NCBI RefSeq assembly: GCF_002811475.1
Contig: NZ_NPDL01000008.1
Location: forward strand, 186,001 to 250,000
Direction of reading: 5' to 3'
From: Leptospira hartskeerlii
GTDB lineage: Bacteria > Spirochaetota > Leptospiria > Leptospirales > Leptospiraceae
DNA length: 64,000 nucleotides
Positions within the stretch are counted from its first letter, which is position 1. Each line of letters begins with the position of its first letter. Shown in pieces: positions 51,980-61,986 of this stretch. A model generated the notes under the pieces. That model did no database searches. It was not told the DNA's origin and worked only from the letters and a program-made list of their open reading frames with translations. Both the position numbers and the translations under genes were made by a program.

Positions 51980-53692
51980 ATGAAATGGTATTTGCGACTA
52001 AGCTTAAAATTAAAACTAGCAATCTTATTCTCTTCCGTATTAATTCCTTTTTTAATCATACTGGCTCTTTCTCTCATCAATTCAGCATCTAGGATCAACG
52101 ATATAGAAACCATTCGTAATGATAGATTAATCCCATTAAAACAATTAAAAACAATCTCTGATCATTACGCAATTTCCATCGTAGATTGTGTCCATAAGGT
52201 AAGAAGCGGAGCTTTTACGTATGAAGAAGGGATCGAAAATCTGGATAAGGCGATGAAAGAGATCAAGTCGGAATGGAATTCATATCTCCAAACCCATTTG
52301 GTAGAAGAAGAAACCGTCCTGATCGAAAAATTAAAGCCTCTCTTTGAGAATGCAGACAAGAGTGTGGAAGAAGCAAGGGCACTCATGCTCGCGAAAGACA
52401 AGGAAGGATTGGGAAATTTTGCAGACGATAGGATGTATTCTATGATAGATCCTGTTGCGGGAAATATTGAAAAGCTAATCTCAGTCCAGCTACTTATTTC
52501 CGAAAGGATCTACCAAAGAGCGGAAACAGAATACGCATTTAGTCTCACTGTCTTTCTTTCACTCTCTGCAATTACTCTTGTCTATATTCTGTATGCCTCT
52601 ATTAAATTTTCGATCCGACTTGTACAAGGTCTGAACCGAGTCAGAACTTCGATCCGAGATGCAGATTTTAGCAATCCGATAGAAGTGGAAGAAGACGATC
52701 TAAATCTAGACGAACTTTACCTTCTATCCTTAGTGTTCCGAAATTTTCAGGCCAAAGTGAAGGAGATGCTTTCTTCTATCCTATCTTTTTCCGAATCCAT
52801 CTTAGCCTCTGCGGAACAACTTTCTAAATCCAGTGAATATCTTTCGGAGAACGCACAGAGTGAATCCGCTTCAGTGGAACAAATTTCAGCGTCTATCGAG
52901 GAGATCAGCGCAGGTATGGAACAGGTCACTACGAATGCAGAAGGTCAGTATAAGCTTATTCTCTCTTTTTCAGGAGAAATGAAAGAGTTAGATAGTTTGA
53001 TCACTAAAGTAGGAGATTCTGTTTCCGATTCTTTGGGAAAAATTTCGGATATGTATTCCAAAACGGAAGCAGGTAAAAAAACGATGGGAAGCCTCTCCGA
53101 GAGTATGATAAAAATTGAATCCAGCTCGGGCGAAATGAGATCCATCACGGCTATCATCCAGGAAATTTCCGAAAAAGTAAACCTTCTTGCATTAAACGCA
53201 GCGATAGAAGCAGCAAGAGCAGGAGAACACGGAAAAGGATTTGCAGTGGTAGCGACAGAAATTACCAGACTCGCAGAACAAACGGATCAAAGTACTAAAA
53301 CAATCGAAAGCTTAATTCGCACGAGTAATCAAGAAATCGAATCGGGTAAAAACTTTGTGGATAGTTGTGTAAAAGTTTATGCGGAAATTTTGGAAGGCCT
53401 TTCCTTTATTAAACTTTCTTCTGATAACATTGTCTCCACAATGAAAGTCCAACAAGAGAAGAAGGCAACAATCATCACCGCAGTTAACGACGTGGATTCT
53501 AAATCGGAAGAGATCCGAACCTCGGTTAAAGAACAAAAGGTGGCTATCTCTGAGACTGCAAATGCGGTTTCTAATATTTCTGTGACCGTTCAGAACAGCG
53601 CTGCGAACTCGGAAGAGATCGCAGGAAGTGCAACAGGTCTTTTGAATATCGCAAAAAGTTTAAGAGATACTATGAGCTTCTTAAAAGCTTAG
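51980..53692 (+). CDS. Methyl-accepting chemotaxis protein
   Basis: 570 residues. Helix TM1 lies at about 10-34, a four-helix-bundle sensor (4HB_MCP-like) at about 35-190, TM2 at about 191-212, then a HAMP-like segment ([20 protein letters not shown]). The cytoplasmic hairpin tip is complete: [20 protein letters not shown] and [20 protein letters not shown]. No C-terminal CheR-binding pentapeptide is seen. It signals to CheA/CheW and the flagellar motor. The ligand is unknown. Translation may be controlled by the hairpin just upstream. The last 4 bases overlap the stop of the convergent membrane protein gene. Confidence 0.94.
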   Translation: MKWYLRLSLKLKLAILFSSVLIPFLIILALSLINSASRINDIETIRNDRLIPLKQLKTISDHYAISIVDCVHKVRSGAFTYEEGIENLDKAMKEIKSEWNSYLQTHLVEEETVLIEKLKPLFENADKSVEEARALMLAKDKEGLGNFADDRMYSMIDPVAGNIEKLISVQLLISERIYQRAETEYAFSLTVFLSLSAITLVYILYASIKFSIRLVQGLNRVRTSIRDADFSNPIEVEEDDLNLDELYLLSLVFRNFQAKVKEMLSSILSFSESILASAEQLSKSSEYLSENAQSESASVEQISASIEEISAGMEQVTTNAEGQYKLILSFSGEMKELDSLITKVGDSVSDSLGKISDMYSKTEAGKKTMGSLSESMIKIESSSGEMRSITAIIQEISEKVNLLALNAAIEAARAGEHGKGFAVVATEITRLAEQTDQSTKTIESLIRTSNQEIESGKNFVDSCVKVYAEILEGLSFIKLSSDNIVSTMKVQQEKKATIITAVNDVDSKSEEIRTSVKEQKVAISETANAVSNISVTVQNSAANSEEIAGSATGLLNIAKSLRDTMSFLKA

Positions 53693-54426
53693 GAATTATT
53701 TTCTGAACCTTCTGTGGTCTTCTTTTCCGTGCGAACTAAATAATAAGTCGGGTATTGCAAAAAAATATCCGAGGTAAGCATAAAGAAGAAGATCACTATC
53801 AGTAAAATCTGCCCGAATATAGAAACCATCATTTCTTCCGAATTAGAAATGAGAGAAACCAATAGATCCGGAACAAACATAATCACAAAAGGAGTCCAAG
53901 CCGCGACTATATAGTCGGAACGTTTGATGCAGCTTGGTAATTCTTTTAACCCTTGGATCAAACTCAGTTTGGCAAAAAGCACGGGCAGGATCAGGTGTAA
54001 AATAAGTCCTAATACAAATGCGAATATCAGATAGAATCGAACGAATTCCGCCGGCAAAGGAGTACTCGGTTCAGTGCTTTGTTTTTTTAAGAATTCTTGT
54101 AATTGTGTTCCTAAAAAAGGTTCTATCAATCGAGCAACGATCAAAAAGAAAAAGATCATAAACAAAGCTAAGGTAAGCAAGAATATAAAATATTTGGAAA
54201 ATTCTATAGGTTTTTCAGGATCCATTCCGGATCGGATCACGAATCCATTCATCACATAAGTCCCAAGTAATCCTAAAATGATCAGGACTCCGCCCAATGC
54301 AACTGCTCCTCCCGCCTGCATCGCAGGGATTGCACTAAATACTAATAAAAATAAAACGGATCGGACGAGTACGATGAATCGGATCTGTCCTCTGGAAAGT
54401 ACGTACTGTAAGTATTCTTTAAACAT
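53689..54426 (-). CDS. Hypothetical multi-pass membrane protein (Yip1-like)
   Basis: 245 residues with five or six transmembrane segments: about 18-36, 42-60, 79-100, 128-152, 175-190 and 202-220. The layout, an N-terminal cytoplasmic stretch and closely spaced helices with [20 protein letters not shown] between helices 4 and 5, recalls YIP1-family integral membrane proteins, but the match is by general appearance only. The tail is charged ([13 protein letters not shown]). No functional partner is evident; it converges on the chemoreceptor gene. Confidence 0.68.
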   Translation of the reverse strand: MFKEYLQYVLSRGQIRFIVLVRSVLFLLVFSAIPAMQAGGAVALGGVLIILGLLGTYVMNGFVIRSGMDPEKPIEFSKYFIFLLTLALFMIFFFLIVARLIEPFLGTQLQEFLKKQSTEPSTPLPAEFVRFYLIFAFVLGLILHLILPVLFAKLSLIQGLKELPSCIKRSDYIVAAWTPFVIMFVPDLLVSLISNSEEMMVSIFGQILLIVIFFFMLTSDIFLQYPTYYLVRTEKKTTEGSENNS

Positions 54427-54492
54427 CAGCTATCTATCCGTTAGGATTTAGGAGGCGGATACGATAGCAAGCAAAGTTCGTTCTTAAAACAA

Positions 54493-55527
54493 TTAAGGAG
54501 CGATCACAAAACGGATCGGGTTTCCTTTTCTGTCCTCCAGATCTTGTAAGCTTTGGTTAATGTCCTCTAATTTTCTTACATCTGTAATCGATCTACTAAG
54601 ATTCAATTTTCCTTGTACATAAAGATCTATCAATTCAGGGATAGCGCGTCTATCAGAACCGTAAGAACCCGCAACAGTAATCTGTTTTTCAATAATTGAG
54701 AATGGGATGGAAAACTTTAACGGTTCTCTTCCAATCCCTACAAGCACCATTCTTCCCCCAGGGTTCATTGCACGAAGTGACTCTTCTATATTTGTCATTC
54801 TTCCCGAAAAGTCTGCGAGAAGATCTATTCCCCCTTTGCAAATTTCCTTTAAGGTCTTACCGGGATTTTTTACTTCTCTTAGATTTACAACTTCGTCCGC
54901 GCCATAAGCTTTAGCGTTTTCCAAGGCTCCCCTGTCCACATCCAGAGCGATCACTTTACCTTTGGTCAATGCTCTGGCGATCACCACACCGTGAATGCCA
55001 AGTCCACCACATCCGAAAACTGCTACATTGTCTCCATCTTGTATCTTTCCTCTGAACTTGATTGCATTGTATGGCGTGGAAACTGCATCCGCTAAGATCG
55101 CACCTTGTTCAAAAGGAACTGAGTCAGGTAAAGGATAAAGATAACGCTCTTCTACTATATTATATTCTGCGAAACTACCTTCTCTATCGAAGCCGAATAC
55201 TCCTATCTCTTTGCAAAGATTTTCTCTTCCAGCAAGACAATGAGAACATACGCCGCAACTTGTTCCTGCCGCAATCACCACTCTATCTCCTTTTTTGAAA
55301 CGAGTGACTTTTTCACCGACTTCTTCTACTACACCGGAAGCCTCATGTCCGGGAATCTGAGGATAATGTTTACATTTTAAAGTCCCATGTAATACTAAAT
55401 GTAGATCCGAACCGCAGATTCCACAGGCTTTGATCCTTACCTTAGCTTGCTCCGGCCCGAGCTGCGGGATTGGAACCTCTTTGATGATCAAATTTCTTTT
55501 TCCGGATTCTAATACTGCAGCCTTCAT
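54493..55527 (-). CDS. Zinc-dependent medium-chain alcohol dehydrogenase
   Basis: 344 residues. Catalytic zinc ligands are Cys38 (CGICGSDLH) and His61-Glu62 (GHEASG). The structural zinc uses Cys91, Cys94, Cys97 and Cys105 (CGVCSHCLAGRENLC). The Rossmann motif is VAVFGCGGLGIHGVV, followed by acidic IALDVDRGAL, which favours NAD(H). It is full length and close to the sorbitol/threonine dehydrogenase type. Substrate not determinable. No operon partner; the 196 bases upstream to the thioesterase gene are divergent and show no clear operator. Confidence 0.92.
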   Translation of the reverse strand: MKAAVLESGKRNLIIKEVPIPQLGPEQAKVRIKACGICGSDLHLVLHGTLKCKHYPQIPGHEASGVVEEVGEKVTRFKKGDRVVIAAGTSCGVCSHCLAGRENLCKEIGVFGFDREGSFAEYNIVEERYLYPLPDSVPFEQGAILADAVSTPYNAIKFRGKIQDGDNVAVFGCGGLGIHGVVIARALTKGKVIALDVDRGALENAKAYGADEVVNLREVKNPGKTLKEICKGGIDLLADFSGRMTNIEESLRAMNPGGRMVLVGIGREPLKFSIPFSIIEKQITVAGSYGSDRRAIPELIDLYVQGKLNLSRSITDVRKLEDINQSLQDLEDRKGNPIRFVIAP

Positions 55528-55723
55528 CGTTTACTCCTCGACGTAAGAGAGATTATAAACTGGCAAGAATCGGTCAAGGGATTTGAAGAAGGATTTGGGT
55601 CTTCTTCCGTTCTGTTCGGGAGCAAAACAAATACACTGTTCGTTACGGATCGATCTCGAATTTCGTCCTTGTTCAGGATCTTTAGGATTTTTCCATGGTA
55701 GTTAAAAAGATAAAAACAAACTG

Positions 55724-56302
55724 ATGACTACGGAAGACATTTATAGACATATCAAGGCCAGCCAAAACGGACAAGACTGGCATCATAAGAATTGTTTCGG
55801 TTGTGGACCGGAAAATAAAAGAGGCTTACACGCAAGCTTTCCTTTTCACGAACCAAGCGGAGAAGTCCGTTTTGCTTGGACTATAGAAAGAGATTTTGAA
55901 GGAGCACCAGGTTATGCTCATGGAGGAGCACTCGCAACTCTACTAGATGAAGCACAAGGCGTTCTATGTTTTCACTTAGGGCATTTTGTAATGACCGACC
56001 AATTGTATATGCGTTATTACAAAGCATGTCCATTAGGAGAAGAGTTAGAAGTCCGCTGTTGGGTAACCATGGTCAGACGCAGAAGGCTTTACACAAAAGG
56101 AACTGTACATCTAAAAAAGACAGGGGAACTTCTTCTTTCCTCTAAGGCTCGCTGGTACGATATGCCTGATCGTGTTATTTCTAGAATGTTCCAAGGCACC
56201 TCATTTCCAGTAGATATCATTGTGAAAGTTTTGGAAGAGAACCAAAAACGAGGAAAAGAAATCAGGAAACGACTCAAAAAAGAGAAACTGAGATCCGAGT
56301 AA
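55724..56302 (+). CDS. PaaI-like hotdog-fold thioesterase
   Basis: 192 residues. A Cys-containing opening, HHKNCFGCGPENKRGLHASF, is followed by the hotdog domain: PGYAHGGALATLLDEAQGVL (catalytic Asp/Glu on the long helix after HGG) and VTMVRRRRLYTKGTVHLKKT. The opening CFGCG is common in this subgroup. The tail is strongly basic and helical (EENQKRGKEIRKRLKKEKLR). It probably hydrolyses acyl-CoA thioesters of unknown chain. The next gene (MAPEG) follows 76 bases later. Confidence 0.87.
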   Translation: MTTEDIYRHIKASQNGQDWHHKNCFGCGPENKRGLHASFPFHEPSGEVRFAWTIERDFEGAPGYAHGGALATLLDEAQGVLCFHLGHFVMTDQLYMRYYKACPLGEELEVRCWVTMVRRRRLYTKGTVHLKKTGELLLSSKARWYDMPDRVISRMFQGTSFPVDIIVKVLEENQKRGKEIRKRLKKEKLRSE

Positions 56303-56378
56303 CTTTATTTTTTGCTCGCATTAATCCGATTCAAGTCCGATCCTATGCTCCGTCAATCTTTGCACTTAGGAGTGTAGA

Positions 56379-56810
56379 ATGGAATCTTCTTGGCAAGTCT
56401 TTGCGATCGTTTCAGTGCTTCTTTTTTTTAAATTACTTTCCACTTCCATTATTCAAGGTTTGGTCCGGATCAAAACTAAAACATTCCGCTGGAAAGAAGA
56501 CGCGGAATTTTTTACCAATTCATTTCCGGCCACAGATGACCATACGATAGTCGCTACTGCAAACGGAGTATTCCGGAACGATTTGGAGAATATTCCAATT
56601 TTCTTATTCTTACTGATCGGATACATTCATACTTATAGTTGGCACGAGGGAACCATCATTTATTCCGGAATTTTCATAATATCTAGAATATTACATGCAA
56701 CTTTCTATTTTCTTCATAAACAACCTTGGAGAAACATCTCATACGATCTAGGAATTTTGAGTATGCTCCTCCTGTCAGGACATATTATACATTCGGTATT
56801 TTTCGCCTGA
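56379..56810 (+). CDS. MAPEG-family membrane protein
   Basis: 143 residues with four transmembrane helices. FRNDLENIPIFLFLLIGYIH after helix 1 is the MAPEG signature (E-N-x-P-x-F), preceded by the polar loop TKTFRWKEDAEFF. ISRILHATFYFLHKQPWRNI matches the third helix, with the Arg and Tyr that bind glutathione in microsomal GSTs. Such enzymes use glutathione or other thiols on lipophilic electrophiles. A soluble GST-like gene follows 118 bases later, suggesting shared detoxification. Confidence 0.85.
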   Translation: MESSWQVFAIVSVLLFFKLLSTSIIQGLVRIKTKTFRWKEDAEFFTNSFPATDDHTIVATANGVFRNDLENIPIFLFLLIGYIHTYSWHEGTIIYSGIFIISRILHATFYFLHKQPWRNISYDLGILSMLLLSGHIIHSVFFA

Positions 56811-56928
56811 TCGCTCGGATCTTGGTAAAAATAAAAAGGATTTGTACTAAAAAGAGTTCCGCCGAAAGTCTAAAAAATATAGTACAAATCATATTCGGAT
56901 CTTGCCGGCCGAAACACAGGAGAATCAT

Positions 56929-57546
56929 TTGATCGAATTATATACCGCAGGGACGCCTAACGGAAAAAAAGCTTCCATCATGCTGGAAGAATTAGGGATC
57001 CCTTATACAGTACATCCAATCGACTTTAGCAAGTTAGAACAAAAGGAAGAATGGTATTTAAAAATCAACCCGAACGGCAGGATCCCTGCCATCATAGACA
57101 AAGACAACGGTGACTTTCCAGTTTTTGAATCCGGAGCAATTCTGATCTACCTCGCAGAAAAATACGGGAAATTTCTACCTAAAGATCCGAAAGAAAGATC
57201 CATTGCGATCCAATGGCTTATGTTCCAGATGGGAGGAGTAGGTCCTATGCAAGGACAAGCAAATCATTTCACTAAATATGCTCCTGAAAAAATTCCGTAT
57301 GCAATTAACCGTTATGTGGATGAAACAAAACGTCTATATTCCGTTTTAGAAAGACGTTTGAGAGAATCGGAATATCTTGCGGGAAGCGAATTGAGTATCG
57401 CAGATATCGCCACCTGGCCTTGGGTGAAAGCGAGATCATATATCGATCTTTCCTTGGATGATTACCCCAAGCTGAAAGCATGGGAAGAGAAATTAGGAGC
57501 AAGGCCCGCATTCATCAAAGGAAGCGAAGTCCCTAAAAAATCTTAA
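56929..57546 (+). CDS. Glutathione S-transferase family protein (YfcG/YghU-like)
   Basis: 205 residues from the TTG at 56929, which has AGGAG eight bases upstream; a TTG at 56902 would add 9 residues without a ribosome site. The thioredoxin-like N-domain opens [20 protein letters not shown], with Thr/Asn near the sulfur position as in Nu-class GSTs. [13 protein letters not shown] (cis-Pro) and [15 protein letters not shown] (Glu-Ser for the gamma-glutamyl group) follow. The helical C-domain contains [20 protein letters not shown]. Nu-class members act as disulfide reductases. A terminator closes the unit. Confidence 0.9.
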   Translation: MIELYTAGTPNGKKASIMLEELGIPYTVHPIDFSKLEQKEEWYLKINPNGRIPAIIDKDNGDFPVFESGAILIYLAEKYGKFLPKDPKERSIAIQWLMFQMGGVGPMQGQANHFTKYAPEKIPYAINRYVDETKRLYSVLERRLRESEYLAGSELSIADIATWPWVKARSYIDLSLDDYPKLKAWEEKLGARPAFIKGSEVPKKS

Positions 57547-57552
57547 AACGAT

Positions 57553-57583
57553 AAAGCCGCTTCTTGCAAAAGAGCGGCTTTTT
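57553..57583 (+). terminator. Rho-independent terminator of the GST gene
   Basis: AAAGCCGCT pairs with AGCGGCTTT around TCTTGCAAAAG, followed by TTT. It begins 6 bases after the stop. Confidence 0.85.
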
Positions 57584-57613
57584 AATATTCATGCGTGTTA
57601 GTACAAATAAGGA

Positions 57614-59731
57614 TCAAAACTTTTCCGCTAAGGGTAGGATAACGTAGAATGTTGTACCTTCTTCCGAACTGACGAATCGGATGGACCCCCCATGTTCCTC
57701 TGCCACATTTTTGCAAATGTCTAGGCCAAGTCCGGTTCCTTCTCCAGGAGACTTTGTAGTGAAGAATGGATCAAAAATCCTATCTTTAATCTCGGAAGGC
57801 ACTCCACTACCGGTATCTTGGACAGAAATTTCCCAGAAGTTTCCTTTTTGTTCCGCGTCTACGAATATTCTGCCGGAATAATTCATAGCATGTAATGCGT
57901 TTGTGATCAAATTTGTCCAGATCGAATACAATCTTTCAGGATCTCCGAGTACTCTTGCAGACTCAGGGATATTTATATCTACAATCACCTTATTTTTAAT
58001 TTTAGAATAATATAATGTAATAATGTTCTCTATCTGTTCTTTAGGAGAAACAGATTCTGAGTGAGGTTTCCAATCTCCTTCTCCGGACGCATAACTTTTT
58101 AATGCTTGGATCACTCTAGAGGCTTTGATAGAAGCGTCTAGGATTAGTTGGCTGGATCTGGAAATACTGGAAAGAGCAGATGCATTACTTACGATCATCC
58201 ATCCTCTTTCCCCTTTTGGGATCTTATCCGCCAGTTCGGCAACCTGGTCGGGAGAAATTCCTAGATCAGTCAAAGCGTCCGCCATTACTAGGGAATTTTC
58301 CAATCCTGATTCTTTCAAAATAACTTCTGATTTTTTCCTTTTGGATCTTTCTTCCTTCGAATCGAAGTCGGAATTAACTGAGCCTCCCTTCTTGAATAGA
58401 ATCCCCCATAATTCTCTCTCTTCTTTGTTGAAACTAGAATAATCTTTTAAAAGTTTTTCCCAAGGCTCACTTAGAATTGAACGTATCCCTTCGGTCGAAG
58501 AACGAATCGCACCTAACGGAGTATTTAATTCATGTGCTATTCCTGCCATCAATCTTCCCAAAACCGCCATCTTTTCGGATCGGACCAAATTCTCTTGGGT
58601 TTTTTTGAGTTCGTCCATGGCTGATCTAAGTTTATCGTTAGCAGTCACCAAATACGTATTCGTTGATCTTAATTCTTCCGTTCTCTCCGCAACTGTGACT
58701 TCTAATTCTTTATTTGCATTTCGGATCACAAACTCCGCAGTTGCCAAGTCCGCTACTAGTAAACTTTGCCTAAGGCTTGCGATCACTACCATTACTCCTG
58801 CAGAAAACCAGATCACTAACCGAATGATCTCAGGCAAACCTGGTAGAGTTAAAGAAAGAACGATAGCAGCAGAACAAACGATCACTTCTAATAAAGGAAG
58901 AATTCTTAATAACCAGCTCTCTGTTCCGGATTCTTTTTCTATTTCTCCGGAAGAACTTGGAACCCAGGTCAAGGTCCCATATCCTAAAAGTAGAATACTG
59001 GCGGAAAATCCCGCATTCGTTAAGGTTCCATCTTCCGGAACGCTGATCAAAAATATGGAATTCCATTGTAACCAACTGATCCCCATTCCTGCGAGTCCGA
59101 TTACCAAACATAAAAAAGAAAGATCCGCCTTTAAACGTAAGGAAGGTTTCATCAAAACGCCGATACATGCAGCGGAAAGAGTGAAAACTGGATACACCGA
59201 CAAGGTCAATAATTGGAACCAAGGCCTATCTTCTTTTTTAGAAAGATATAATACTAAGGTAACTGCAAGAACCGCGATCGCAAGTCCTAAGGCGTCCATT
59301 ATTGCCACCTTCATTCTGTTAGCCGGAACTCTATCTTTTAAGAACCGAGCAAACCCTATGGCAAAGAATGGCCCTAACCATGGATAGAATAAGTCGCTAG
59401 GTGCCGGAAAACTATAGAACTTGGAAATTGCTTGGATATCCCAAACCACCTGTCCTAAAAAATAAGAAAGAAGCCCTAAGAAAAACCAGAACCTGAATCG
59501 TTTAGTTTCCCCCTCTGCTGATTTGTAACCGAACCAAGCAGTGATCGTAGCGATTGCGATAGACGAAGTCCAATGTATATTATCGTAGATACGTAATAAT
59601 TCCGTTTCATCCGTGAAATATATAAGAAGAAACAGTACAAGAACAAATGCCGACCCTAAATATATAGAGAGAAGCCCTAAATTTCTATCCTTTGAGGAAC
59701 GAATTTCTAGTGTGGAAACCAAGGAATTCAT
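57614..59731 (-). CDS. Membrane sensor histidine kinase
   Basis: 705 residues. Residues 20-325 hold about nine transmembrane helices in a 7TM-like sensor. A coiled coil (about 330-388) includes NKELEVTVAERTEELRSTNT. HisKA begins LMAGIAHELNTPLGAIRSST, with phospho-acceptor His400. Residues 415-500 are an unusually long linker inside the dimerisation domain (IPKGERGWMIVSNASALSSI), then HATPase_c has IWTNLITNALHAMNYSG (N box), VQDTGSGVPSEIKDRIFDPF and SPGEGTGLGLDICKNVAEEH (G boxes). No response regulator gene is adjacent, so the partner is unknown. Confidence 0.9.
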   Translation of the reverse strand: MNSLVSTLEIRSSKDRNLGLLSIYLGSAFVLVLFLLIYFTDETELLRIYDNIHWTSSIAIATITAWFGYKSAEGETKRFRFWFFLGLLSYFLGQVVWDIQAISKFYSFPAPSDLFYPWLGPFFAIGFARFLKDRVPANRMKVAIMDALGLAIAVLAVTLVLYLSKKEDRPWFQLLTLSVYPVFTLSAACIGVLMKPSLRLKADLSFLCLVIGLAGMGISWLQWNSIFLISVPEDGTLTNAGFSASILLLGYGTLTWVPSSSGEIEKESGTESWLLRILPLLEVIVCSAAIVLSLTLPGLPEIIRLVIWFSAGVMVVIASLRQSLLVADLATAEFVIRNANKELEVTVAERTEELRSTNTYLVTANDKLRSAMDELKKTQENLVRSEKMAVLGRLMAGIAHELNTPLGAIRSSTEGIRSILSEPWEKLLKDYSSFNKEERELWGILFKKGGSVNSDFDSKEERSKRKKSEVILKESGLENSLVMADALTDLGISPDQVAELADKIPKGERGWMIVSNASALSSISRSSQLILDASIKASRVIQALKSYASGEGDWKPHSESVSPKEQIENIITLYYSKIKNKVIVDINIPESARVLGDPERLYSIWTNLITNALHAMNYSGRIFVDAEQKGNFWEISVQDTGSGVPSEIKDRIFDPFFTTKSPGEGTGLGLDICKNVAEEHGGSIRFVSSEEGTTFYVILPLAEKF

Positions 59732-59803
59732 GCGGATCAGCGGGGCAAGATCCTACACCTTCAAAGATCGAAGTCCACACTTTTTTATTTCCAAAAGCTT
59801 TGC

Positions 59804-60532
59804 CTAATACAACGTCCTGGCACTCTTATCCGGAATATGAGGAAGGAAGTTTAAACTCACGGGTATATACCTTCCTCTTACCCAGCGAAACATACTCACT
59901 GAACTGTTCCAGATCCAAGGCATCCAAGCAAAAACATCTTCGTCCTGCCTAAGCATCTTCTTCAAAGTTAAAGAGATAGGAGTACCAGATGTAAAAATAA
60001 AAAGTCTTTCCGCATCTGAAGGTTGGAAATAAGTATCACAGGCCAGGTCCACCCTGGATTGAAAGTCCACAAATGTTTCAATCCCCTCCGGGGTGAAGTC
60101 CCCTTTTCTCCAAACAGATAAGATCTCTTCAGTTAGTTTGAAAAATAAAGCAGCAGATCGAACTCCACCTTTTAATCGAACTTTAGAAAATTGTAATAAA
60201 GATCTTTGGAACTCAGGTCTTACCGCAGAAAGATGTTCTGCATATTTTTTCCACAACTCGGAAGGAAATTCATTCCAGTTCGGATCAAAAGAATGAAAAT
60301 CGGATCCCGTTTCGAGATCAGAGCGTACGGAACTGACTCCCTTCATAAAAAATTCTGCAGTTTCTTTATGCCTTCTCATTGTTCCGGAGATGATCTTATC
60401 CGGAAAATCTCCGTTAGAAGCCATGTATTTTCCGAGGGCAAAAGCTTGTTCTTTTCCCTTGTCAGTCAATAGATCGTAATCTTCTCCCGTGGAGTTCGCC
60501 TGTCCGTGGCGAATCAGATATATTGCGGACAT
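59804..60532 (-). CDS. Histidine phosphatase superfamily protein (phosphoglycerate mutase-like)
   Basis: 242 residues. IYLIRHGQANSTGEDYDLLT contains the catalytic His9; KGKEQAFALGKYMAS and IISGTMRRHKETAEFFMKG follow, with Arg of the pocket. The second catalytic His expected in a S-H-G context is replaced by RLFIFTSGTPISLTLKKMLR, so the usual second His appears to be lost. It starts 2 bases after the DUF6285 gene and is the last gene of the operon. Its job in a 4-hydroxyacid pathway is unknown; it may release phosphate or act on a phosphorylated intermediate. Confidence 0.82.
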   Translation of the reverse strand: MSAIYLIRHGQANSTGEDYDLLTDKGKEQAFALGKYMASNGDFPDKIISGTMRRHKETAEFFMKGVSSVRSDLETGSDFHSFDPNWNEFPSELWKKYAEHLSAVRPEFQRSLLQFSKVRLKGGVRSAALFFKLTEEILSVWRKGDFTPEGIETFVDFQSRVDLACDTYFQPSDAERLFIFTSGTPISLTLKKMLRQDEDVFAWMPWIWNSSVSMFRWVRGRYIPVSLNFLPHIPDKSARTLY

Positions 60533-60534
60533 AT

Positions 60535-60930
60535 TTAGGATTCCGTAGTGAATCTAGGATTTACGATCTCTACTTTTTCGATTACGGATTCTTTTATATG
60601 TTTCCAGTATTCCGTATCTTCCAAAGATTTTTTTTCCTTTCGGATAATATCTCTCAATTCTTCATTCCAAGTAGAAGTTAGATTCTTCTTTTCATTCCAA
60701 GTTTTAGGAAACTCAGATTTTTTTCTTAACAAAGAAGAAAGTCTGGAAAGCTCCTTATCTAAGGATTCTTCACCTGAGCGTATCTCTCTGGAGATCACTC
60801 CGAGCATATTCCAACTTACTAATGTTTTATATGCGAGAAGGTCCTTGTCCCTGAACTCGGGTAGGACCTCCTTCATTAGAAAATCCTGGATCGCTTCCAA
60901 TAATTCCGTTGCGCTTGGTTTATCCTGCAT
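60535..60930 (-). CDS. DUF6285 domain-containing protein (LvaB-like)
   Basis: 131 residues, helical. It begins KPSATELLEAIQDFLMKEVL followed by PEF, the DUF6285 opening, and continues AYKTLVSWNMLGVISREIRS. Proteins of this type are encoded next to APH-like acyl-hydroxyl kinases and acyl-CoA dehydrogenases; LvaB of the Pseudomonas putida levulinate pathway, as I recall, is such a small partner needed with LvaA. The gene starts 10 bases after the phosphotransferase gene and ends 2 bases before the phosphatase gene. Role: probable kinase subunit. Confidence 0.8.
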   Translation of the reverse strand: MQDKPSATELLEAIQDFLMKEVLPEFRDKDLLAYKTLVSWNMLGVISREIRSGEESLDKELSRLSSLLRKKSEFPKTWNEKKNLTSTWNEELRDIIRKEKKSLEDTEYWKHIKESVIEKVEIVNPRFTTES

Positions 60931-60940
60931 GATGATTTCC

Positions 60941-61984
60941 TTATTTTATCGACTCTTCAATGAGTCTCATGGCCTCGTATTCCATTTCGCAGGCCCTTCT
61001 TCCTATCGACGCGAGCTCTATTCCTTTATCCTTTCCGGAAAGATGTCTTTCTGCTTGGCCGATACAACCGATTGCCCAGCGAAGATTTCCCATTACTTCC
61101 CAATATCTGATCTTGATAGGATCCAATTTTACGCCGGAAGCCTTTTCATAGATCTCATAGAACTCGGAACGATCAGCGAAACCGCCTGCTTCTTTATTCA
61201 GTTTTCCGAATCTCCAATCTCTCATGCACAACCAAGTTAGATCTTCGTGGCGATCTCCCCAATGTGCAAATTCCCAATCCACAATTCCTTGCAGACCTTC
61301 CGAATTCACCATGAAGTTCCCTGTCCTAAAATCGCCGTGTATTAGAACTTCGGCATCACTTTCGGGAGCATTCTTTTCTAACCAATTCAAAATGATTTCC
61401 ATAGCAGGGTAAGCTCCATCCATGGACTCCAACTGAAAACGTAAAGCCTGGACGGAACCTTGGGCCACTGTTTTGCCGTTCACATGTTGTCCAAGATTCA
61501 AAACTTCTTTAAGTTTTTCGTCCTTACATTTATCAGGAGTTACCGAATGGATACGAGCAAGGTTTTCCGCAAGTTCTTGTGTGATCTGTTTACGAACTTT
61601 ATTTAAGCTTGGATCTTTTACCACAAATCTTCCTGTGGCCTTACCTTGGATCCTTTTCATAAAGTAAAACGGGTTACCTGTAACAGAGTTATCGGATTCT
61701 AACCAAAACGGTTCAGGTGTTTTGACTCCTGCTTCAAAAGCCATTCTACATACTTTGAACTCGTTTATTCGAGACAAAGAAGCGAGTAAAGCTGCTCCTT
61801 TGTCCGTTCGATAGACTGTTTGGTATTGGCCGGATTCCGGACCGCCGTTCACCTTTATATCTGCTGAAAAATTTTCCTGGCAAGCTCCTCCCGAAAGAGA
61901 AACCATATTAGCTATTTCTACTGTTCCTTGGAGTCTTTTTCCTAAATATGATTCCAGTCTTTCCTTCAATTCGGAATCTTTCAC
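60941..61984 (-). CDS. APH/ACAD10-like phosphotransferase (LvaA-like)
   Basis: 347 residues with a protein-kinase-like fold. Landmarks: LSGGACQENFSADI (P-loop region), VLIHGDFRTGNFMVNSEG (catalytic loop H-G-D-x-x-x-x-N) and QGIVDWEFAHWGDRHEDLTW (metal Asp, DFG-equivalent). Despite the aminoglycoside-kinase fold, the neighbours point to phosphorylation of the 4-hydroxyl of a hydroxyacyl-CoA. It starts 2 bases after the acyl-CoA dehydrogenase gene and ends 10 before DUF6285, exactly the partners of LvaA/ACAD10 systems. Confidence 0.88.
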   Translation of the reverse strand: MKDSELKERLESYLGKRLQGTVEIANMVSLSGGACQENFSADIKVNGGPESGQYQTVYRTDKGAALLASLSRINEFKVCRMAFEAGVKTPEPFWLESDNSVTGNPFYFMKRIQGKATGRFVVKDPSLNKVRKQITQELAENLARIHSVTPDKCKDEKLKEVLNLGQHVNGKTVAQGSVQALRFQLESMDGAYPAMEIILNWLEKNAPESDAEVLIHGDFRTGNFMVNSEGLQGIVDWEFAHWGDRHEDLTWLCMRDWRFGKLNKEAGGFADRSEFYEIYEKASGVKLDPIKIRYWEVMGNLRWAIGCIGQAERHLSGKDKGIELASIGRRACEMEYEAMRLIEESIK

Positions 61985-61986
61985 GA